A stretch of DNA of 64,000 nucleotides from NCBI GenBank assembly GCA_036172665.1, contig CM069869.1, forward strand, positions 5,642,001 to 5,706,000, written 5' to 3'. Made by a program: the position numbers and the translations under genes. A model generated the notes under the pieces. It searched no databases and was not told the origin of the DNA. It saw nothing but the letters and a program-made list of their open reading frames with translations. Source of the stretch: Prosopocoilus inquinatus. Its lineage: Eukaryota; Arthropoda; Insecta; Coleoptera; Lucanidae. Positions 55,940-64,000 of the stretch are shown here, in pieces; within the stretch, counting starts at the first letter, position 1; each line of letters starts with the position of its first letter.

Positions 55940-57373
55940 ACAATATAGCTGTTCGAACTGGGATGTGAACATCATGGCCATCAAGGTTTGCAAACGTTTC
56001 ATCGCGTTTCATAAAATTGTGTTCAGCGTCAACTTAAACGCCGAATTATCTTGTTTGTAATTAAAACCCTATTGTGTGTTGCTCCGGCCCCCATATACTT
56101 AAATAACTCCCAAGGTCACGTAAATCTCATGCGAGTTTCGAAGGAGGGTTTTTCGAGCTCAGAAACTGTGCGAGTGAATAAAACATAAAGTGCGCTGCAT
56201 GGATTATAAGGAATTGGGGCACGTTTTGCATTTGTAAGGCCTGTAATTGGCTTTTAAATCGACAGGAGTAAAACAATGTTACAGTTGAATCTTTGTTTTG
56301 ACGGATCCGGTCTGGTAGGCTATTTTTCTTACATGCACATGTGTATTGTGTAATTGCGGTAGGTCTACTATAGCGCCTCACTCGGCATGCGTATGATTGT
56401 TTCCCATCCGCGTTGAAGCTTTTTGGTTTTCGACCAGTGAGGAAATAAGTTGTGGTCACGCTTCTGATCGCGCTGCATGCTTGGTGCCTTTCTGAATGTT
56501 GTATTGATGAAGAATTAAACTAGCCGTTCTGAACGGATTATAAGCCGCATCGCTGTTATAGTCCCCGTAGTATAGGGATCGTCTCTCGGTTCTGTGAGAT
56601 GTGCCCCGCTATTTTCCGGCTTGTTGTTTACGGCAAGGTAAACATGTTGATTCGTCATTTTAGTGCTTATTTGTTTTCCACGTGCGTTTACCGCTTGCGG
56701 TTGTTTATTTCCCCATTTTCTTCCTTCCAGTCGGTCGTCCCGGGCAGATTTTAACGTCGTTTTCAAGCAGACTAGCTATTGCCTCGCTTAACGTCTGAAA
56801 CGATGTTACGATTTCGATCGGCGCATGGCGTCACCAAGTCTTTGTGTGAAGCGTCGAGGGAAACCGCCTTCGTTCGTTGGAAGCTGTTGTCATCCCGACA
56901 ATTCCCGGACTCCTCTTCGATGTCGAACCCCGAAGAAGAAGCGTAAGACTTTCCCATCTTTCCTTCTTCGGGAATGTGTTGCGTGACATCATATCAACGG
57001 AGTGTAATTTCTTTGTCGCGAAAAGAATTGGTAACCTGGGCCTGCTGCGAACCATTGCGAAGAGAAAAATTATCAGATTCAGAGAGAAAGGTTCTGCCGA
57101 GTTGGCAACACGGGTGAATTTTCTTTTTTTTTTGAAACACAATTTACATGTATTGACTGTGTTATTTAAATATTATAAAGAAATATGTATGTTACGACCG
57201 TTTTCTCAGTCACAGTTCAATTTTAATCTTCAGTTTAATCCCTTGTAAACAATTGTTTCATTGTTACCATGGAAATAAACAGAGGATAAAGTTTAACCTG
57301 AAGTTGAGAAAACGGACCTAAAGGGTTTTTCTGACTTGATTATGGTTAAAGTGAAGATTTTTATTTTTACATT
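55940..57373. other. Gene-free stretch
   Basis: Frames of 80-120 codons near 56127-57248 are open on both strands without recognisable domains. Nothing else is supported. Confidence 0.35.
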
Positions 57374-57778
57374 TTGTTTTTTTTTAGAAACCTAATCCCG
57401 ATAAACAGAATTAGAAAACGTTTACAAAATTTAATTTTGCATTATATAACCTCCACATGTGTTAAGAGGAAGTATGTTGAGCTGCTTGGTGAGGATTGCG
57501 ACGCAGCAAACGGCCAAAAGTCACCTAACGCCACCCTACAGCCCTCACAGCCTTCGATGGAAGAAATCAGGGAGGTTAGGTCGACGATTTTAAATCCTAC
57601 AATTAAGCCGCCTTTAGAAGGTTCGGAATTAGAGGAAGCAGCCCTCGAGAAGCTGCCAAGCTTCTTCAAGAACAGGCGGGGCAACAAGTGGCGATGTACA
57701 TTGAATCTTCCTAACAGATCAAAATTGAGGAGGCTGAAATTGACTGCGTTGCGTTTAAGTCTCGTTGCCCTACTGTAG
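57374..57778 (+). other. Unrecognised 134-codon open frame
   Basis: The product would include LLGEDCDAANGQKSPNATLQ, then SMEEIREVRSTILNPTIKPP, an acidic helix (SELEEAALEKLPSFFK) and a basic end. The first codon is not clearly a natural start, and the opposite strand is open over the same span. It could be an exon of a host or transposon protein. I do not recognise a family. Confidence 0.25.
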
Positions 57779-57903
57779 AAAACAATTGAGTTTTTCAATT
57801 CAATTCATGCATTAGAATAAGGTTTTTACTCATGATTTGAAAGAATTTCGGAAATTTGAGGTTATGCTGTCCAATTGTGCAAATATTTGTATTCGTTCGT
57901 GAG

Positions 57904-57930
57904 TATAAAAGAAGAGCCACACGTTCAGTC
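57904..57930 (+). promoter_or_regulatory. TATA box and initiator, possible LTR promoter
   Basis: TATAAAA at 57904 is followed 21 bases later by TCAGTC, the arthropod initiator form. The BEL/Pao primer-binding site lies about 500 bp downstream, so this may be the promoter of its 5' LTR. The LTR start itself is not identified. Confidence 0.4.
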
Positions 57931-58428
57931 TTTCTTGGACCATTGAAGGTTAAAGTTTAGTTCTACAAGTTGGTTTCATGAATTTAAAAGTATTAATTTT
58001 GTATAACTTGTAAATATTTAATGTTTTGAGTAAAGACAGGCATGGGTCTCTTCCTGTCTGATTCTGATTAGAATATTACCTGAAAGAACTGCCTCTATGT
58101 AATTTGAATAGGGGAATTCTGCCTGGTCATTTACATCATGTACGTTCCAGACAATACACAGTTTCAAACACCATCTCCCTGTATTCTCGAATAACAACGA
58201 TTCGGTATTTTTGCTGTAATGTTGTTTCAGAAGAGAGTAAGAACGATAACTGTTACGATGTAAATAGAGTGCTTTGTATGAATGCATACGTATTATGTAT
58301 AATTATGCATATGTATTTAAGAATGCCATGAAAAAAAATAATAAAAAAAAGCTCTTTAGAACATGTCACAGTAAAAATTCTTTCTTTCTACAAAAATTAA
58401 AATACAGTCCATTCAATCGCCATTACAT

Positions 58429-58447
58429 TGGTCCAAACGAGCCGGAT
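58429..58447 (+). other. Primer-binding site of the BEL/Pao element
   Basis: TGGTCCAAACGAGCCGGAT follows CATTACAT, a plausible LTR end. It matches the tRNA-Tyr complement at both ends, with AAA replacing TT in the middle. The gag start codon is about 340 bp downstream. Confidence 0.55.
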
Positions 58448-58783
58448 AATTTGGTAACATCGGTCCGCATAAATGATAACTATGGAATAATTTCTTGATG
58501 AGTGGTAAATGAAACATGATGAAATTTCTATTGTATTGCTACCGTAGAGTTGATTGCTGCCTCCTACTGCTGTTCAAAATTCAAAGAAGCGAGGATCTTC
58601 TGAATTGTTGATTATTAAATATTATATATATACGTTCTGAAGAGAACAGTCCACGACATCTTAGCTTATCGACGGTGTGACGCTGATATTCGTTACGATG
58701 TTTTCATGAAGACTGGACGATAGCCTGATGAATAATGAAGGTCCTTAGCTGTTAAGAAGAGAAGAAGAACCTACGTTTCAAGC

Positions 58784-61261
58784 ATGGCGCAAGAATACAA
58801 TACTTTGGTGAGGAACAGAGGAGCTGTTAAACGTAAATTAACTAATTTTGTAACTTTTGTAACTCCCATATTTAATGAATTTAATGATTCTATTGATATT
58901 GATGAGCAAAAAGCAATAGAAATGGATATAAGATTACAAAATTTGCCACAAATTTTAGATGAGTTTGAAACTGTTCAGTTAAATATTGAACAAAGTTGTG
59001 ATGATGACGTACTTGAAATTCAGTATAATGAGAGAGATGAATTTGTAAATAAATACAATAAATATTTTGCAATGGCAAAAAGAATTTTGAAAAGTAATGA
59101 AACAGTTTCAAATCATCATGAAAATATTTCAGAAATGTCAAAGTCTTCTGTGTCAAATCAGAATATTAAAAATAAGATTAGATTGCCCATAATTAATTTG
59201 CCAAAATTTAATGGTAAATATGATGAATGGTTATATTTTAAAGATACCTTTGAAAGTCTTATTCATGTAAATGATTCTATCAATGAAATTCAAAAATTTC
59301 ATTATTTAAAGGCAACCTTAGAAGGTGAACCACTTGAAATAATGAAATCATTAGAATTCACTGCTTCTCATTATAAAATAGCTTGGGATTTATTGTGCAA
59401 TCGTTATAATAATCCAAGAATATTGGTACATAATCATATAAAAGCACTATTTCATTTACCCATTATTAAATTTGAGAATGCTCATGCATTACGTCATTTA
59501 AATGATAATATTTTAAAGCATTTGCGTGCATTATATTCTTTGGGACAACCTACCGACAAATGGGACTCTTTATTAATATTTCTAATTTCTTCTAAAATTG
59601 ACAAAAATTCATCTATAGAATGGGAAAAATTTAAAAACTTTAAAGATGAATCGCCATCCTTAAAGGATATGCAAGATTTTTTGAGACAACATGCTGACCT
59701 TTTAGAGTCATTAGAAATGGACAATAAGATTTCTAAGAATAATGATAAAAAAAATATTCGAATTTCAAAAAGTTATTTGTCTCAAAATCTTCCAAAAGGA
59801 AAAATTTCTTGCAATTATTGTAAGAAACCTAATCATAAAATTTATAAATGTTTTGATTTTTCCAAATTGTCGTTCGACCAGAAATTAGAAAAAGTAAAAG
59901 AAAATAAATTATGTGAAAAGTGTTTATGTGTAGGTCATAAAACTAAAGATTGTAAATCAAAGTCATGTAAAATTTGCAACCAAAATCATAATACATTATT
60001 ACATCCTTCAGAGGAGAATTTTAATAAAAATGATATGGCTTTGACAAATAGTCATTTGAATTCTTATGTACTTTTATCAACAGCACAGGTGTTGATTTAT
60101 GATGCTAATGGAAATGCTAATATTTGTAATGCAATATTAGACAGTGCTTCACAATCAAATTTTATTTCAAAAAGATTAATAAACAAGTTAAAGTTACCAC
60201 AAAAGAATATAAACATGAACATTACTGGAATTAATCAAAGTTCTTCCAAAATAAATAAAAAATGTAATGTTCGTGTGAAATCAATGTACAATAATTTCAA
60301 TTTTAATCTTCCTTGTTTAATTTTAGAACAAATTACAAATCATTTACCATCTAGAACCATTGATATTTCTGGTTGGAATATTCCAGCTAATGTTAAATTA
60401 GCTGATCCTAATTTTAATACATCAAAGGAAATTGATTTATTGATTGGTGGTAGTCATTTTTGGAATTTAATCAGATCAGGTAAAATTTTCTTGGGAAAAA
60501 ATATGCCCATATTACAAAACACTAGTTTTGGTTATATTACAGCTGGTCAGATTAATTCATTCAATACGAATTCCAATAGTTTATTCAGCATAAATGAAAA
60601 TCAAGTTTTACATGACGTAATAAATAAATTTTGGACAATTGAGGATTGTCCTTCTGTTAAATTTATGTCTAATGATGATGAAGAATGTGAAAAAATATTT
60701 ATAAATAATTATACAAGAAATGATGATGGTCGTTTCATTGTAAGATTACCGCTTAAATATAATGAAAATAAGTTAGGTGACTCAAAAAATCTAGCAATAA
60801 AAAGATTACTACAATTGGAAAAAAGATTGGAAAAGAATTGCCAATTAAAAATTGAGTATCATGATTTTATGAATACTTATTTATCATTAAAACACATGGA
60901 ATTATCTAAAGTTACTGACACCAATGAGATATCATATTTTCTTCCTCATCATGCTGTCATAAGAGAAGAAAGTTTAACCACAAAGTTGAGAGTTGTTTTT
61001 AATGGTTCAGCTTTAACAACTAGTGGTTATTCAGTTAATGATTTACAATACACTGGATTACCAATACAAAATGACATTTTTTCAATACTTTTAAATTTTC
61101 GTCAATATACTTATGTGGTGTCATCTGATATAGAAAAAATTTATAGGCAAATACTAATACATCCTAATGATAGAAAATTACAACAAATTCTTTGGCGATT
61201 TAATTCCAATACAAATATTGAAGCATATACTGCCAATTTCGTTATGTTAATCATGGTGTAG
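58784..61261 (+). CDS. BEL/Pao gag-protease-RT polyprotein, truncated in RT
   Basis: From ATG 58784 a single frame of 825 codons is open. The order is: a gag N-terminal helical part (residues 1-130), a DUF1759-like gag core starting near INLPKFNGKYDEWLYFK (137), a Cys/His cluster (about 342-410, CNYCKKPNHKIYKC, CEKCLCVGHKTKDC, CKICNQNH), the DUF1758-type aspartic protease (about 448, ILDSASQSNFIS), and the start of RT (about 735, RVVFNGSA and SSDIEKIYRQILIHP). The protein diverges after NTNIEAY and stops before YVDD. RT catalytic core, RNase H and integrase are absent. The gag part is well preserved. Confidence 0.88.
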   Translation: MAQEYNTLVRNRGAVKRKLTNFVTFVTPIFNEFNDSIDIDEQKAIEMDIRLQNLPQILDEFETVQLNIEQSCDDDVLEIQYNERDEFVNKYNKYFAMAKRILKSNETVSNHHENISEMSKSSVSNQNIKNKIRLPIINLPKFNGKYDEWLYFKDTFESLIHVNDSINEIQKFHYLKATLEGEPLEIMKSLEFTASHYKIAWDLLCNRYNNPRILVHNHIKALFHLPIIKFENAHALRHLNDNILKHLRALYSLGQPTDKWDSLLIFLISSKIDKNSSIEWEKFKNFKDESPSLKDMQDFLRQHADLLESLEMDNKISKNNDKKNIRISKSYLSQNLPKGKISCNYCKKPNHKIYKCFDFSKLSFDQKLEKVKENKLCEKCLCVGHKTKDCKSKSCKICNQNHNTLLHPSEENFNKNDMALTNSHLNSYVLLSTAQVLIYDANGNANICNAILDSASQSNFISKRLINKLKLPQKNINMNITGINQSSSKINKKCNVRVKSMYNNFNFNLPCLILEQITNHLPSRTIDISGWNIPANVKLADPNFNTSKEIDLLIGGSHFWNLIRSGKIFLGKNMPILQNTSFGYITAGQINSFNTNSNSLFSINENQVLHDVINKFWTIEDCPSVKFMSNDDEECEKIFINNYTRNDDGRFIVRLPLKYNENKLGDSKNLAIKRLLQLEKRLEKNCQLKIEYHDFMNTYLSLKHMELSKVTDTNEISYFLPHHAVIREESLTTKLRVVFNGSALTTSGYSVNDLQYTGLPIQNDIFSILLNFRQYTYVVSSDIEKIYRQILIHPNDRKLQQILWRFNSNTNIEAYTANFVMLIMV

Positions 61262-61298
61262 AGATTCACTATTTCGAAATAAACACACACACCATGAT
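61250..61298. repeat. Short inverted repeat at the break of the BEL/Pao ORF
   Basis: ATCATGGTGT and ACACCATGAT face each other across 29 bases. The first arm overlaps the last codons of the truncated polyprotein, so it marks the breakpoint or the end of an adjoining element. Confidence 0.55.
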
Positions 61299-61659
61299 CC
61301 GCATTATATTGAGGTTAAGTATTTGCTATGTCATGTCAACGAAACACTGTCGATAATACAGAATACCTACGTGTTCAATAAACTGTTTTGTATAGAATAT
61401 TTTACTTACCGTTTTCCATATGCTAATTTGCTAATCACTGTCGATGGCTAATTTTTGCACAAGCACAACCCTTTTCAATTTTTGTTTCAAACAAATCGAT
61501 TTCATCTTTCGTTTGCTAACGCTAAGGACATCTACTGACCGTTTCTGAACATGTGCATACACGTCAGTGTCGGTTCTTGTCGGAATTTTATCAAAGTAAA
61601 ATAATTTTAGACCCTGAGAATAAATTCGATTTATTTAAACGAACAAATTTGTATGCTGT

Positions 61660-61985
61660 AACACAGCAACATGTACACGTTTTGGTCCTTCCAGCCGGAT
61701 TGTGTCGTGTCTTGTAATATGTAATAAAACTAATTCGATGTTAGGAAATCAATCAAGACTCGAATAAACAGCGACGACGAAATGCAAGCGAAAGCATTAG
61801 GCTGGCAACGCCGCTGAATGTGAGATTATCAAATTGGAAATCGAAACGAAACGGTTTACCGAATTTTCTTTTCTTGTAAAGCAATTTATACGTCTACATT
61901 TTGGTCCTTCGAGCCGAATCGTGTCCTGTAATTTAAAAAATTAATTCGATTATAGGAAATCAAAAAGAAATCGAATACAGAAGTA
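61660..61985 (+). repeat. Two direct copies of a BEL/Pao LTR-leader junction
   Basis: TGGTCCTTCCAGCCGGAT at 61683 and TGGTCCTTCGAGCCGAAT at 61902 each differ from the tRNA-Tyr complement at one position. About 80 bp after each are also alike (TAATTCGAT, TTAGGAAATCAA or ATAGGAAATCAA, CGAATA). The copies are 219 bp apart. They are remnants of LTR/leader junctions, not a complete element. Confidence 0.6.
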
Positions 61986-61989
61986 TAAA

Positions 61990-63125
61990 GTGCGAATGAA
62001 AACACCAATGCCGAGTGCGAGAAGTTAGTTTTTACTTACCCGATTTTTTTAAGCGCCATAGGAAAGCCCTGCCATGACAATAATGCTTATGGATTTCTAT
62101 AATACGCGTATCTAATTGTATTTCCGCGGTGTCTTTTTAATTAGCACCGCTAATACATACTTATCTCGAATGATTCGACACAAATTTAAAACGACCGACG
62201 TTAATGATGACAGAGTGTGCGAGTACACGCCATCAATTTCCTTTCTACGTTAAAAAAGTTAATTGTCCCTTAGTTTCTTTAGAAGAAAAGAACGGTCAAG
62301 CGATCGGAGTCTTTACGTCAGTAAAGTTAAAGTAAATCTTGTTTTGGTTCAATTCCAGAACGAATCGGGTTAAACTCGATCGTCAGAATTTTGAAATATT
62401 TCAAATTACCAAATTGTGTTTGTGACTATCATGACTATCTTTCATTTTAGTTAATGGTCGTTTGTATGCGTTTGATTGAAAGAGGCGTACATACATCCAT
62501 CATAGGCCTGATAAAAATCAGGCCTAAGAAGTGTATTCAGAATATCAAATCTGTGTATTCGAAGTATTTACGTATACCTTACGTTTCACTTTGAGGTGAA
62601 AATAAGGAGCATTTCGGGTATCTATTTTACAATCAACAGTGTGAATTGAATCGACGGGGCAAACAGAACCGCGCCGCGCCGCGCCGTTCCGCATCTAAAT
62701 TTAGTTCCTGTGTCACCGATTTATATTATTTCGGTCCAGTTTCCTGCTCGTCTGCGCGGACGATACGCGATGAATAAAATTAATGTGAGCTAATAAATTA
62801 CACAATGTACTTAGCGCATGCTTTGACTACGTCGTGGTTCTATTAATATTAATCCAGTTGGGATCCGCGTGCATGAGAACCAGGAAACAGAGCTCTGTGC
62901 AATATACCTTGGTATTTCATAGCCCGGTTACAGTTGCTTACAGTTCGCCGTGATTGGAATATTTTCCCTCACTTACCGGAAATCTAATAGAATGATTCAT
63001 TCCACTTCATATTTCTAGCGCTTTGCAGACCGAAAATAAACAGAATCGATCTAAGAAGTTACGTGTTTCTTTAATTCATGTACTAACTGAAAAGTTTTAT
63101 GCCTTTGAAGAGACGGGCATATCTT
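61990..63125. other. Gene-free stretch
   Basis: No recognisable coding stretch. A GC-rich run (CGCGCCGCGCCGCGCCG) sits near 62671 and a small hairpin, AGGCCTGATAAAAATCAGGCC, near 62506. Nothing else was noted. Confidence 0.4.
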
Positions 63126-63171
63126 CATAGGCCTGATGATGATCGTTGGTGTTAACGATAAATCGGTTACG

Positions 63172-63262
63172 GACAATAGGGCGCGACCAATAGGGTGTAA
63201 CTAATTTGATGCGTAACACTAAGGCGCGAAAACACTAGGGCGTGAAGACACTAGGGCGCCGA
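63172..63262 (+). repeat. Short degenerate tandem repeat (ACACTAGGGCG units)
   Basis: Units such as CAATAGGGCGCGA, CAATAGGGTGTAA, ACTAAGGCGCGAA, ACTAGGGCGTGAA and ACTAGGGCGCCGA follow one another at about 17-26 bp. The function is unknown. Confidence 0.6.
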
Positions 63263-63476
63263 AATCAAATGAAAATGAAAACCTAATATTGTGTGCCTAT
63301 GATAATTTTTATTTAATTAGCCTAACAGGTCATTTTTAAAAATTTTTAATTGGAGTAAACCATGACTTTTATGAACCAACAGTTAAAGTAAGTTTTTAAT
63401 GAATAAACAAGGCCTTAACTAATTCAATTTGAAAGAAATTGGATATAACCTCCTAACCGCAAAAAGTTTGTTTAAA

Positions 63477-63521
63477 AACTATATACGTATTTCGGCAGTT
63501 ATGCCGCCACCTTCAGTAGAT
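63477..63521 (-). ncRNA. Hammerhead-ribozyme-like fold, Penelope copy 2
   Basis: Reading on the - strand: ATCTA (stem I), CTGAAGG, stem II GGCGGC-ATA-ACTGCC (one weak pair), GAAA, the palindromic stem III ATACGTAT, A, then TAGTT closing stem I. The core expects A in the last place of CTGANGA and shows G here. The G lost in the other copy is present, so the two copies together suggest an intact ancestor. Confidence 0.6.
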
Positions 63522-63571
63522 GCCTTCTTCTTGATCACAAGAGAAGTGACTGTGTCACGCCTATCGCTACC

Positions 63572-64000
63572 TTATATACTAATTCGTTCCGCTCCAATGA
63601 AGTGCTGTCTAAAGCGGGCGTCTAACCGGATTGCGTCAACCAAGTCAAGCAACACGGAACCTGCCAAAGGCCCATAATTGGTGTTCATTAAATCTCTCTT
63701 ATTTTTATATATGAAAATGGTTTCAAACCCGTCTGGTTCCCTGTTGCTTGACGTTGCTTTTACTAACCGAAGATTGTTTAAATCTATTTTATGACTGGTG
63801 TCAAGAATATGTTGGGCAACACTGGATTTTTCAATTCTATTGTACTTTAAATGAGCTAAGTGTTCTTTAACAAGTGTCAGTATTTTTCTTATTTTTTGCC
63901 CAATATATTTTTTAGTACACACCCTTGACAAGATATTTCACAGATTCCTGATTTCTGATTTGGTTCAGTTTTGTCTTTAGGGTTTGCCAGTAAATGTTTT
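63572..64000 (-). pseudogene. Penelope-like GIY-YIG region, copy 2
   Basis: From the edge the frame reads KHLLANPKDKTEPNQKSGIC, EISCQGC, then after a one- or two-base shift CTKKYIGQKIRKILTLVKEH and KYNRIEKSSVAQHILDTSHK, DGFETIFIYK and YGPLAGSVLLDLVDAIRL. The GIY signature is GIC here and the YIG signature is YIG, so the catalytic Tyr of the first motif is lost. The frameshift near 63930 separates the two halves. The domain would nick DNA at the integration site in an active copy. Confidence 0.78.

Larger units (their letters stand above)
63436..64000 (-). mobile_element. Penelope-like element, copy 2, 3' part
   Basis: The element enters from the right edge on the - strand and ends near 63436 with GGTTAGGAGGTTATATCCAA, matching the end of the copy at 44872. 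It holds the GIY-YIG region, a short 3' UTR and the ribozyme-like fold. The rest of the element lies outside the window. Confidence 0.8.

Noticed and set aside
54761..57248. Possible host gene in the slightly GC-richer stretch
   Set aside because: No exon with recognisable protein similarity, and open frames occur equally on both strands.
1..64000. tRNA, rRNA, CRISPR or bacterial-type operons
   Set aside because: No cloverleaf, rRNA-like block or regularly spaced repeat-spacer array was seen by eye; the content is that of an animal genome. A tRNA-finder run would be decisive.

Overview
The window looks like AT-rich, repeat-laden intergenic DNA from an insect. The evidence is the set of mobile elements: a PIF/Harbinger element carrying a MADF-BESS partner protein, mariner elements of the DD34D type, a BEL/Pao retrotransposon, Penelope-like elements, and many small inverted-repeat elements, all in low-GC DNA with long gene-free gaps. 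A beetle or similar lineage is possible but the sequence does not settle it. I found no convincing host protein-coding gene, rRNA or tRNA gene. Almost every recognisable coding stretch belongs to a transposon, and most are broken.

Layout. 1-8365: gene-free DNA with several families of degenerate direct repeats. 8366-14812: a complete PIF/Harbinger transposon with 49-bp terminal inverted repeats and a TAA target duplication. Its transposase (+ strand) and MADF-BESS protein (- strand) are interlocked, each having an exon inside an intron of the other. A 3.4-kb non-LTR retrotransposon with an intact endonuclease/reverse-transcriptase ORF has since landed in the transposase. 14870-19765: a decayed LTR-type element or pair of LTRs, with a gag-like relic, a recurring TGACGATCG motif, and a degenerate tandem array carrying eight AGATGGCGC-type boxes that resemble CTCF sites. 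19766-30536: mostly silent DNA with two small inverted-repeat elements. 30537-31871: a complete but dead Tc1/mariner-superfamily element. 31930-35480: a long fold-back pair with a mariner between the arms. 36344-41514: a run of hairpins and inverted repeats, plus a non-LTR reverse-transcriptase fragment.

41778-44872: a Penelope-like element with inverted terminal repeats, a gutted reverse transcriptase, and a hammerhead-ribozyme-like fold near its 3' end. A second copy of its 3' end enters from the right edge (63436-64000, - strand). 45763-50800: a small inverted-repeat element, a non-LTR fragment between direct repeats, and a gypsy-like LTR end. 51300-53360: one mariner inserted inside an older one. 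57900-61985: a BEL/Pao element (825-codon gag-protease-RT ORF, cut off inside the RT) with a primer-binding site resembling a tRNA-Tyr complement. Further copies of that site occur at 55898, 61683 and 61902.

The elements do not form one pathway. The window is a record of successive insertions, and the nesting gives relative ages: non-LTR after Harbinger, one mariner after another, a transposase relic inside the Penelope element. Non-mobile signals that merit testing are the CTCF-like array, the long hairpins that could feed small-RNA production, and the ribozyme folds.
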